Source: an uncultured Pseudomonadota bacterium
Lineage (GTDB): Bacteria > Pseudomonadota > Gammaproteobacteria > Burkholderiales > SCOH01
Assembly: GCA_937863215.1 (NCBI GenBank)
Contig: CALMFQ010000443.1
Coordinates: 1 to 16,369 of the forward strand
Length of the DNA: 16,369 nt
Direction: 5' to 3'
Both the position numbers and the translations under genes were made by a program. Below are positions 1-6,730 of this stretch, in pieces. Every line of letters begins with the position of its first letter. Position 1 is the first letter of the stretch. A model generated the notes under the pieces. The model saw nothing but the letters and a program-made list of their open reading frames with translations. It did no database searches and was not told the DNA's origin.

Positions 1-24
1 AATAACCGCAACGCCGGCCAAAAC

Positions 25-51
25 AAAGCCCGGACCGCAAGTCCGGGCTTT
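25..51. terminator. Bidirectional intrinsic terminator
   Basis: Positions 25-35 and 41-51 are perfect inverted repeats forming an 11-bp stem (GC-rich core GCCCGGAC, flanking A/T pairs) around the loop CGCAA. T-rich tracts follow on either strand, so it can end the minus-strand acyltransferase gene (stop at 75) and probably a plus-strand gene ending left of the window. The structure is seen directly; the function is inferred. Confidence 0.85.
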
Positions 52-74
52 TGCCTGGAGGCCGACTCCGACGC

Positions 75-1640
75 TTACAGCGTTTCAACCTGAGCAATCT
101 GCTCCGAGAACTGGGTGGAAATCCACTCGATATCGCGTTCGACCTTTTTCGGATCGAACGGCTCATCCCACGGCTCCATCAATGTCGAGAACAGCAGCTT
201 GTCGAATTCGCCCTTGAAACGCCCCATGATGGCTTCCGGATCGGGCACCAGATTGGCATCGGTAACCAGACCGAACTGGATATGCTCGTTGTACGACAGA
301 ATGCTGATGCCCATGCCGATATCGCCCGACTGCGGCACCCAGAACATGCAATCGCGCACTTTATTGCCGGCCAGATAGATCGGCTCTTTCGGCCCCGGCA
401 CATTGGTCATCACCGCGGTGGCCTTGGCGGTCAACAGGCCCAGCGCGGTCTGCTCGACCACATTCGGCGCCATGCCGCATACCGCCAGCAGGCCCAGCGC
501 CAGCACGGCTTCGTAGGAGTTTTTCAGCTCGCCCATGCGCTTCTGGATTTCGTACAGACGCTCGAACGGATTGTCGATACCGATCGGCAGCGACAGGAAC
601 ACCAGGCCGAAATAATTGCCCAGCTCGTCCATCTTGTGCTCCGGACGCATGTTCACCGGCACCGTGGCGCGAATCTCCAGCCCATCGACATGCTGCCCCT
701 GTTCGATCAGGTAGCCGCGCAACGCGCCGGTAACGCACGAAACCAGCACGTCGTTAATGGTGCAGCCAAGCGCCTTGCCGACATGCTTCACCTCCGACAA
801 CGACAGCGGATCGGCCCAGACGCAGCGTTTGCGCGAAGTCAGCTTGCCCTTGAAGCTGGTCTTCGGATCGTTCGGCATGGTCAACACCCGTGCCAGATCG
901 CCCGCCATGCCCAGGCCATGATTCGAATACTTGACCAGCTTGGACGGCTTCTTGGCAATATCGACTGCGCCTTCCACCACCTCCCAGTAGGTTTTCATCG
1001 CCTTGTTTACCGCCGAAGCCACCGGGCGGTACAGACGGGTCATGTAATCGGCATCGTCATGATCGCTGTCGTCCAGATGCGCCGCACGATAACGCTTTTT
1101 CAGCGTCGGCCGTGGCGTGCCGTCGGTCATCGACAGCAGCACGCGGATCAGCGAAATGCCATCGGCGTAGCAATGATGGATGCGGGCAATCAACGCACTG
1201 CCGCCGTTGTAGTTTTCCACCAGATGGAAATTCCACAGCGGGCGCGACGTATCGAGCGGCGTGCTGGTCAGGTCGCTGACCAGGTTCTCCAGCTCCACCT
1301 TGCCGGCCTTGCCCGGCAGCGCAATGGTCTGGAAATGATCTTCCAGCGCAAAGTGTTTGGCATCCTCCCAGTAGTGGGTGGGGCCGATTTTCACCACACG
1401 TTGCTTGAAGCGGTCAAAGTGCAGGAAGCGCTCCTCGATCACCTTGCGCATCCGCTCGTAGTCCATGCGCTCTTCGAACATCAGCACCCCGACGATCATC
1501 ATCAGGTTGGTCCGACGATCCATGCGCAGCCAGGCGGTATCCACACCCGACACGCTCTCGCGATTCCCTGCCCCCATATCCCAGATCATTTTCATCCCAT
1601 CCATTAGCTGCATTACGCCGGGAACCAGATTTTCGGCCAT
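75..1640 (-). CDS. WS/DGAT-family O-acyltransferase (wax ester synthase / diacylglycerol acyltransferase)
   Basis: A 521-residue protein of the WS/DGAT family, which esterifies acyl-CoA to long-chain alcohols or diacylglycerol to give wax esters or triacylglycerol. The active-site motif HHxxxDG is present as HHCYADG (residues 155-161). Other family landmarks are PLWNF (134-138), TINDVL (294-299) and NVPGP (413-417) in the C-terminal DUF1298-like half. The N terminus carries about 30 residues before the usual family opening (VDTAWLRMDRRTNLMMI, from residue 33). With several in-frame ATGs (residues 10, 13, 16, 18) and only a weak purine-rich stretch upstream, the true start may be slightly downstream. 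It stands alone on the minus strand, but its neighbours are PHA-granule genes, suggesting a role in storage lipid. Substrate choice cannot be read from sequence; some members make neither wax nor triacylglycerol in vivo. Confidence 0.93.
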   Translation of the reverse strand: MAENLVPGVMQLMDGMKMIWDMGAGNRESVSGVDTAWLRMDRRTNLMMIVGVLMFEERMDYERMRKVIEERFLHFDRFKQRVVKIGPTHYWEDAKHFALEDHFQTIALPGKAGKVELENLVSDLTSTPLDTSRPLWNFHLVENYNGGSALIARIHHCYADGISLIRVLLSMTDGTPRPTLKKRYRAAHLDDSDHDDADYMTRLYRPVASAVNKAMKTYWEVVEGAVDIAKKPSKLVKYSNHGLGMAGDLARVLTMPNDPKTSFKGKLTSRKRCVWADPLSLSEVKHVGKALGCTINDVLVSCVTGALRGYLIEQGQHVDGLEIRATVPVNMRPEHKMDELGNYFGLVFLSLPIGIDNPFERLYEIQKRMGELKNSYEAVLALGLLAVCGMAPNVVEQTALGLLTAKATAVMTNVPGPKEPIYLAGNKVRDCMFWVPQSGDIGMGISILSYNEHIQFGLVTDANLVPDPEAIMGRFKGEFDKLLFSTLMEPWDEPFDPKKVERDIEWISTQFSEQIAQVETL

Positions 1641-2096
1641 GTTGCGTTCCCACTCCCCATTTCAGAATTCGTTGTTTGCTTGCCCGGCGCTCCGTTCACG
1701 CCGATGCCTCCACTGCCAGGAATTCGGAGATCAGGCGCCGCTGCGCCGCTTGTCGGCAGGCGTTGTGGCGGTCGCAAAAGTATAACTTAATTTAGAGCTT
1801 TCGCTCGGGCCGGTGCCGTCAGGGGGAATTTTCGCACAGATCGGCCCGATTTTCATTTGTCATAACACAAAATATGCACTCAACATATTGCGGCCAGGCA
1901 GCATCGGTACGGCAGCGCCGCGCCACACAACCTATTGCCGCCCAATCCACTACAGCCGGAAGTTGCGCCGCAGCCCACGCCTGTGATAATGAATATTTAT
2001 ACCCGCATGCCTGCGACCGCGACATGCGATACCGAACATGGCACGCCGGCCCAGCTCTATCCCGGCGCGCGCCCGTAAATACCAGAGGAAAGCAGC
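1641..2096. other. Divergent intergenic region without a supported gene
   Basis: This 456-bp gap lies between two divergently transcribed genes. It holds a likely promoter for the rightward gene (1963-1990) and an AT-rich patch at 1777-1796 with a TATACT -10-like hexamer on the minus strand (1779-1784) that could serve the acyltransferase gene, though no good -35 sits at the right distance. Open frames crossing the gap lack a ribosome-binding site and any recognisable protein, so I annotate no gene. Confidence 0.5.
1963..1990 (+). promoter_or_regulatory. Candidate sigma70 promoter for the PHA-system gene
   Basis: A TTGCGC -35 (1963-1968) is separated by 16 bp from a GATAAT -10 (1985-1990). 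A TG dinucleotide one base before the -10 (1982-1983) makes it an extended -10. Transcription would begin near 1997, giving a leader of about 100 nt before the ATG at 2097. This is inferred from consensus matching only. Confidence 0.45.
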
Positions 2097-2372
2097 ATGT
2101 CACACATCCACATCGAACGCAGCCACGACAAACCGCATGCCGAAGCGAGAAAACTGGCCGAGCGGGTGGCCCAGGAGATGGCCGATGAATTCGGTTTCAG
2201 TTACAAATGGCATGGCGATGTGCTGCACTTCGACCGCTCCGGAGTTCAGGGACGGCTGACGGTAGAGCCACAACTGGTCCGGATCGAGGCCAAACTGTCA
2301 TTCCTGCTGCTGGCGCTGAAACCGAAAATCGAAAGCGAAATCCACAAATTTCTCAACGAGAATTTCGGCTGA
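2097..2372 (+). CDS. Polyhydroxyalkanoic acid system family protein
   Basis: A 91-residue protein resembling the PHA_gran_rgn family (putative polyhydroxyalkanoic acid system protein), small proteins often encoded near phasin and PHA granule genes. Visible features are a basic, histidine-containing N-terminal helix (HIERSHDKPHAEARKLAE), a central segment built around WHGDVLHF (residues 38-45), and a C-terminal stretch with a hydrophobic core (LSFLLLAL, 68-75) and the ending KIESEIHKFLNENF. There is no signal peptide or membrane helix, so it should be cytoplasmic. A good Shine-Dalgarno AGAGGAA (2084-2090) lies 6 nt before the ATG and fixes the start. The biochemical role of the family is not established; a link to PHA granules is inferred from genomic association, here supported by the phasin 1 kb downstream. 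Confidence 0.85.
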   Translation: MSHIHIERSHDKPHAEARKLAERVAQEMADEFGFSYKWHGDVLHFDRSGVQGRLTVEPQLVRIEAKLSFLLLALKPKIESEIHKFLNENFG

Positions 2373-2402
2373 CACGCAATCGCCCCCCCTTTCCCCGCAC
2401 CA

Positions 2403-3110
2403 TCAGGAAACGGTGCGATCTTCTTCCGGCGCGAAAGGCTGCGGGTCGCCGGCGTAAATACGCTGCAGAATGCGTTGCTCACGCTCGACAATGATGGCGA
2501 CAAACTCGTCCGCGCCGCGCATTCCCTTGAACGCATCGAAGCCACGCTCCAGCGCCTGTTGCAGCTCTCCCAGCCCGGCCAGATGCGCCGGCCCGCGCGA
2601 CATGCGCAGCAGCATGCCGAGCAGCGGCTTGCGCACCACGCTGTCGAGCTCGTGGCCGATCGAGCGGATCAGCCCGATCTGCCGGCAGCGCAGCGCATAG
2701 TTGTCACACCGCCGATAAGCCGCCACATAGCTATCCACATCGATCCGGTCGATTCCCATCGTATCGAACAGCTCGATACACAGGCGGATATCCAGTGCCT
2801 GCGACAGCACGTTCATCGCCAACGCATCGGCCAGCGGCTTTACCATGTGCTCCGGCAGCAGCTTGCGCGCCTTGTTGTAGACACGCTCCACCTGCTGGTC
2901 GCGCTGGGTGTAGTCCTTCGGCCCGTACAGATCGGAAAGGAAGTAGCGTGCCGGCACCTCGTAACGCTGGCTTGCCAGCAAATCGGCATAGGTCTGTTGC
3001 AGGCGCTCGCTCTGCCAGGTAGCCAATTGCATGCGCCGGGGGCTCCCCGGTTCGGCGTAGACAGACGAGAAAAGCTCGTCATCCACTTGAAAATCTGTGT
3101 CTTTTGTCAT
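2403..3110 (-). CDS. FFLEELY motif family protein, function unknown
   Basis: A 235-residue soluble protein that I place in the FFLEELY-motif family, because residues 56-62 read YFLSDLY in the context RYFLSDLYGPKDYTQRD, a divergent form of the family motif. The rest looks largely alpha-helical, with Arg/Gln/Leu-rich segments and a C-terminal coiled region (LGELQQALERGFDAF). There is no signal peptide, membrane segment or recognisable catalytic motif. The start is uncertain: the ATG at 3110 has no Shine-Dalgarno but sits 8 nt after a TATAAG hexamer, whereas an internal ATG (residue 27) follows a GGGGAG stretch. It lies between PHA-related genes in the opposite orientation and converges on the small PHA-system gene with only 30 bp between the stops. 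I know of no established function. Confidence 0.75.
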   Translation of the reverse strand: MTKDTDFQVDDELFSSVYAEPGSPRRMQLATWQSERLQQTYADLLASQRYEVPARYFLSDLYGPKDYTQRDQQVERVYNKARKLLPEHMVKPLADALAMNVLSQALDIRLCIELFDTMGIDRIDVDSYVAAYRRCDNYALRCRQIGLIRSIGHELDSVVRKPLLGMLLRMSRGPAHLAGLGELQQALERGFDAFKGMRGADEFVAIIVEREQRILQRIYAGDPQPFAPEEDRTVS

Positions 3111-3196
3111 CAGAGGCGCTTATAATCAGGACGCTGGCATTTTTGCAGCCCACTCCCGATTGTAACCTGAAAGACCATGACGCAATTCAAACAAAC

Positions 3197-3214
3197 GTTT
3201 GACATGCGTCAAAC
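3197..3214. promoter_or_regulatory. Inverted-repeat operator candidate upstream of phasin gene
   Basis: GTTTGAC-ATGC-GTCAAAC is a perfect inverted repeat with 7-bp arms and a 4-bp centre. It overlaps a second perfect palindrome, CAAACGTTTG (3192-3201). It covers a consensus -35 hexamer, TTGACA (3199-3204). This arrangement is typical of a repressor site. The regulator is unknown; PhaR-type or TetR-type control of phasin expression is only a guess. Confidence 0.5.
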
Positions 3215-3228
3215 AATCGGACAAAACT

Positions 3229-3257
3229 TTGCACTAGATTGACAATAAAGGTATAGG
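3229..3257 (+). promoter_or_regulatory. Possible phasin promoter
   Basis: TTGCAC (3229-3234) and TATAGG (3252-3257) are 17 bp apart. Two perfect TTGACA boxes are also present (3199-3204 and 3239-3244) but neither has a convincing -10 at normal spacing, so the real start site is ambiguous. The leader to the ATG at 3374 would be about 110 nt. Confidence 0.3.
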
Positions 3258-3373
3258 CTCCGCATGCTCCAGGACGAATGTCACTGGCCCGGAGACCGAT
3301 ATTCAACGACCCTATTCAGAGGGAGTGGGGCGAGGTTCGAGATATCACGCGTATTAAGTCTAGGAGGAAGTAA

Positions 3374-3817
3374 ATGAAAGCCCTGAAGAAAAATGCATCG
3401 CAAGAAAAACAACTGACTTCGGTGATCCTGGAATCCGCCAACCAAATCTGGCTGGCTGGCTTGGGTGCGTTTGCCCGTGCCCAGGAAGAAGGCACCAAAG
3501 TATTCGACACCCTGGTCGAAGCCGGCAAGGAAATCGAAAACACCGGCAAGCGCGTTGCCGAAGAGAAAGTTGACGCTGTCGCAGGTAAAGCAACCGAAAC
3601 CTGGGACAAGCTGGAACAGGTATTCCAGGAGCGCGTAGCCAAGTCGCTGAACCGTCTGGGCGTTCCGTCGAGCGAAGACATCAAGGCACTGAGCGACCGC
3701 ATCGAGAGCCTGTCGGGCGCCGTCGGCGAGCTGATCAAGAAGGAAAAAGCAGCTGCCAAGCCGAAAGCAGCTCCGGTCAAGCCTGCCGCAGTCAGCGAAA
3801 CCAAGCCGCAAGCCTGA
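3374..3817 (+). CDS. Phasin family protein (PHA granule-associated)
   Basis: A 147-residue protein of the poly(hydroxyalkanoate) granule-associated (PhaI/PhaF-type) phasin family. Phasins coat the surface of intracellular PHA granules and control their number and size. The N-terminal part carries the typical amphipathic segment (ANQIWLAGLGAFARAQEEG, residues 17-35), followed by a long charged helix (about 36-115) with coiled-coil character. The end is a Lys/Ala/Pro-rich tail (about 123-147), a short relative of the histone-like tail of PhaF. A very strong Shine-Dalgarno (AGGAGGAAG, 3362-3370) precedes the ATG and suggests high expression. The patatin-like gene starts 15 nt after its stop, so the two are almost certainly cotranscribed. 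The family call is solid; the granule polymer in this organism is not shown by the window. Confidence 0.93.
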   Translation: MKALKKNASQEKQLTSVILESANQIWLAGLGAFARAQEEGTKVFDTLVEAGKEIENTGKRVAEEKVDAVAGKATETWDKLEQVFQERVAKSLNRLGVPSSEDIKALSDRIESLSGAVGELIKKEKAAAKPKAAPVKPAAVSETKPQA

Positions 3818-3832
3818 TTGGGCAGGTGAGGT

Positions 3833-5101
3833 ATGACTAACCTACGTCTTGCAGACCAAGCGCCACCCGCGAAAAAGAGCCGTATCGGCCTGAATCTGGC
3901 TGGCGGCGGCCCGCTGGGTGGCATGTATGAAATCGGCGCGTTGTGCGCACTGAAGGAGTCGCTCGACGGTATCGATTTCAACGAACTCGACGTCTACGTT
4001 GGCGTCAGTGTGGGTAGTCTGCTCGCTGCTTCGCTGGCTAACGGCATCACGCCGGAATCGCTGTACCGCATCATGATCGGCCACCGGGCCGCAGAATATT
4101 CGTTCCAGCCGGAATCGTTTCTGCGCCCGGCGTTCCGTGAATACAGCCAGAGGGCCAAGAGTGTGCCGAAACTGGTCATGGAGGCGTTCGTCACCTTCCT
4201 GGCCAACCCCGGCAATATCAGCCTGAAGGGTGCGTTTGCCACGCTGGGGCGCGCCATTCCGACCGGCGTGTTCGACGGCGACCAGATTGCGCATATGCTG
4301 GAGCAGGTATTCCAGGCCGTGGGCCGCAGCAATGACTTCCGCGACCTGAGCCACAAACTGTATGTGATTGCCACCGATCTCGACTCGGGCCGTTCGGTCA
4401 AATTCGGCGGCAAAGGGCGCGATCATGTGCCGATTTCACGTGCGGTGGAAGCCAGCTGCGCGCTGCCGGGCCTGTATCCGCCGGTGGAAATCGATGGCGA
4501 GTTCTTCGTCGATGGCGCATTGGTGAAAACGCTGCATGCTTCGGTGTCGCTGGATGAAGGTGCCGACTTCGTGCTGTGCCTGAATCCGATCGTGCCTTAC
4601 GATGCCAAGCTGTACCCGAAAATTGGCGTCGTGCAGCACGAAAAGCTGAAAAACGGCGGCCTGCCGGTGGTGTTGTCGCAGACTTTCCGCGCCATCATCC
4701 ATTCGCGCATGAAGGTTGGCCTGTCGAAATACAGCTCGCAGTACAAGCACGCCGATGTGGTGCTGTTCGAACCGAGCCACGCCGATGCGGAAATGTTCTT
4801 CGCCAACGTGTTCAGCTATGCCGAACGCAACAAGATCGCCGAGCACGCCTATCAGCGGACCCGTCAGGAACTGCTGAACCGTGCCGACGAACTGCAGCCG
4901 ATTTTCGAGAAGCACGGCATCCGCATGCGCATGGATGTTCTGCGCGATCGCGAACGCCACCTGGCTGCCGGTGTGAAGGAAGCACTGCGCGACGAAGACG
5001 GCAAACGCGACAAGTCGCCGATGCAGCGTCTCGACGAAGCGCTGGAAGATCTGGAACGCTGGGTCAAGGCAGAAACCGGCTCGCAAAAGAACGCAGCCTG
5101 A
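3833..5101 (+). CDS. Patatin-like phospholipase / acyl hydrolase
   Basis: A 422-residue patatin-domain serine hydrolase using a Ser-Asp dyad. The oxyanion-hole motif GGGPLGG is at residues 24-30, the nucleophile Ser59 is in GVSVG (57-61), and the dyad partner Asp227 is in the DGA motif. The domain covers about residues 17-260; the C-terminal 150 residues are helical and highly charged (rich in Arg, Glu, Lys), with no signal peptide or clear membrane helix. Family members hydrolyse acyl esters of phospholipids or neutral lipids. Its position 15 nt after a phasin gene, with its own Shine-Dalgarno (GGTGAGG) and a shared terminator, suggests work at the surface of storage granules, for example releasing acyl chains or depolymerising PHA. 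That assignment is inference; a membrane phospholipase role is equally possible from sequence alone. Confidence 0.92.
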   Translation: MTNLRLADQAPPAKKSRIGLNLAGGGPLGGMYEIGALCALKESLDGIDFNELDVYVGVSVGSLLAASLANGITPESLYRIMIGHRAAEYSFQPESFLRPAFREYSQRAKSVPKLVMEAFVTFLANPGNISLKGAFATLGRAIPTGVFDGDQIAHMLEQVFQAVGRSNDFRDLSHKLYVIATDLDSGRSVKFGGKGRDHVPISRAVEASCALPGLYPPVEIDGEFFVDGALVKTLHASVSLDEGADFVLCLNPIVPYDAKLYPKIGVVQHEKLKNGGLPVVLSQTFRAIIHSRMKVGLSKYSSQYKHADVVLFEPSHADAEMFFANVFSYAERNKIAEHAYQRTRQELLNRADELQPIFEKHGIRMRMDVLRDRERHLAAGVKEALRDEDGKRDKSPMQRLDEALEDLERWVKAETGSQKNAA

Positions 5102-5121
5102 GCAATATGCGTACCCCGATA

Positions 5122-5152
5122 AAAAAGCGCGTTACATCGTAACGCGCTTTTT
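5122..5152. terminator. Strong bidirectional intrinsic terminator
   Basis: A perfect 14-bp stem (AAAAAGCGCGTTAC paired with GTAACGCGCTTTTT) has a 3-nt ATC loop and A/T-rich ends on both strands. It sits 20 bp after the patatin gene stop and 24 bp before the end of the convergent minus-strand exonuclease gene, and should terminate both. Confidence 0.93.
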
Positions 5153-5176
5153 CTTTGGCAGCGCGCCGCCCACGCG

Positions 5177-6577
5177 TCAGAATTCGACGATGGCGCCCGG
5201 CTCAAGCTGCTTCAGCTGCTTGCTGAGCAATTTGTAGCTGTCGATATCGAATTGCGGCCGGCCGGCATGCTCCAGCAATTCATGCACCGCAGCATCGCTG
5301 CCAGCGGTGCCAAGATATGCCCAGCGGTCGATCACATGGATATCGGTCCGGCTACCGATCGGATCGCTTTCGCGAATGCCGATCGGCCCGGCAAACGGCC
5401 AGCTCTGCAACCGTTGCTTGCCGAGCGCGTTGAGCAGACGGATATTGTGCATCGCCGCATCTTCCCGGCCGATGCAGGCACCGCGGCAACGCTTGATCTG
5501 GTACGCCGAACACGGGCGTGGCGCACTCTTGTTCGGCGCCTCCAGTCCGGTCTTGATCAGGCACAGCTGGTTCAGCTCGGCAATCTTGCGCAAGGTGTTC
5601 TGCGCATCGCGCTGCGAGCCGAAAATACCGTACAGGTGCTCCTGCAGGCCAAACGCCGGGTCGTGCGCAAAAATCAGCTCTGGCTGGAGAAAACCGTCCT
5701 CCTGCTGGCGCAACTGCCAGGAGCAGGCATCGGTATTGCGGCGCAGGCGCCGATTCAGCGCCGGCTGCAATGCCTTGATATGACACATCTCCAGCAGCTG
5801 CGCGCCCAGCTCCCCGGCGGTTTCGACCCAGTCCAGCCGGCGCAGCTGTTGCGCCAACTGCATTTCCTTGCCATTGGCCACATCAGCGGTGAAATGCTGC
5901 ATTACCCGCTTGCGCAGGTTGGTGCTTTTGCCGACATACAGCGGGATATCGTTTTCGCCGTAGAAGAAATACACTCCCGGCGCTTCCGGCAGATCGTCCA
6001 CCACCTCGGGGTCGAGATTGGGCGGCAAGGCCGGGCGATAAGTCAGATCCGCCAGCGCCTGCCGCAGCTGCAAGGGGCGCTCCTGCTCCATCTTGCGTAC
6101 GAACAGCCACACCGCACGCGCATCGGCCAGCGCGCGGTGGCGCGATTCGAGCGGCAATCGATGGCGTGCGATGATCGAATCCAGATTGTGCTTGAACTCG
6201 TCGGGAAACAGCCGCCGCGACAGCTTGACGCTACAGGCAACGGTGGCGCGGAACGACAGCCCCAGACGCTTGAACTCGTTTTTCAGGAAACCATAGTCGA
6301 AACGCGCGTTATGCGCGACGAACAACTTGCCCACCAGCCGCCCCAGCACCTCTTCCGCCACCTCGGCGAAAGTCGGCGCGGATTCGACCATGGCATTGCT
6401 GATACCGGTGAGCTTTTCGATGAACGGCGGAATACGGGTCTGCGGATTGACCAGTGTCGACCACTCGGAAACGCCAGCCGGGCCGACCTCAATGATACCG
6501 ACTTCGGTAATGCGATCGTGAACGATGCTGCCGCCGGTGGTTTCCAGATCGACAAATACGATGGTTTGCTCAAACAT
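5177..6577 (-). CDS. DnaQ-like 3'-5' exonuclease fused to Cho/UvrC-type GIY-YIG endonuclease
   Basis: A 466-residue two-domain DNA-processing protein. Residues 1-165 are a DEDDh exonuclease of the DNA polymerase III epsilon type: Asp10 and Glu12 in FVDLETTGG, Asp94 in HNARFDYGFL, and His147/Asp152 in HRALADA. Residues about 195-280 are a GIY-YIG domain (GVYFFYG at 201 and YVGKSTNLRKRV from 214) as found in UvrC and the nucleotide-excision nuclease Cho. Beyond it lies a UvrC-like cysteine cluster, C339-x16-C356-x7-C364-x3-C368, within PCSAYQIKRCRGACIG. UvrC's C-terminal RNase H-like endonuclease and HhH domains are absent, so it is Cho-like with an added proofreading-type nuclease. A TTG immediately precedes the ATG and has better spacing (9 nt) to AGGAG, so translation may begin one codon earlier, at 6580. 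A role in repair is inferred from the family. Confidence 0.9.
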   Translation of the reverse strand: MFEQTIVFVDLETTGGSIVHDRITEVGIIEVGPAGVSEWSTLVNPQTRIPPFIEKLTGISNAMVESAPTFAEVAEEVLGRLVGKLFVAHNARFDYGFLKNEFKRLGLSFRATVACSVKLSRRLFPDEFKHNLDSIIARHRLPLESRHRALADARAVWLFVRKMEQERPLQLRQALADLTYRPALPPNLDPEVVDDLPEAPGVYFFYGENDIPLYVGKSTNLRKRVMQHFTADVANGKEMQLAQQLRRLDWVETAGELGAQLLEMCHIKALQPALNRRLRRNTDACSWQLRQQEDGFLQPELIFAHDPAFGLQEHLYGIFGSQRDAQNTLRKIAELNQLCLIKTGLEAPNKSAPRPCSAYQIKRCRGACIGREDAAMHNIRLLNALGKQRLQSWPFAGPIGIRESDPIGSRTDIHVIDRWAYLGTAGSDAAVHELLEHAGRPQFDIDSYKLLSKQLKQLEPGAIVEF

Positions 6578-6730
6578 CAACCGCCAGCACTCCTGAGTAA
6601 AGCGCCGATTCTGTCAGCCCCGGCGCATGGTGACAAGCTCGGCGCCGACTCCGCTTGAGCATGTTTCCGCCAGCATCAACACACCCAGGCTTTGTTGGCA
6701 CAGGTTTCACGCATCGCGGGTGCGACGGTT

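Noticed and set aside
51..1607. Long plus-strand open frame opposite the WS/DGAT gene
   Set aside because: The His/Arg/Gln-rich translation has no recognisable motif; it mirrors the codon bias of the real minus-strand gene, which has a clear active site.
1700..1793. Short minus-strand frame ending near 1700 that looks protein-like (RQAAQRRLISEFLAVEASA)
   Set aside because: It has no start codon after the upstream in-frame stop and covers only about 30 codons; a decayed gene end is possible but cannot be supported.
1819..2188. Small open frames in the intergenic region on both strands
   Set aside because: The cysteine- and arginine-rich translations have no ribosome-binding site or family resemblance and conflict with the probable promoter at 1963-1990.
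3192..3201. CAAACGTTTG as a PsrA-type fatty-acid regulator site
   Set aside because: The known PsrA motif has a 2-4 bp gap between its halves; here there is none, so the match is not good enough to name the regulator.
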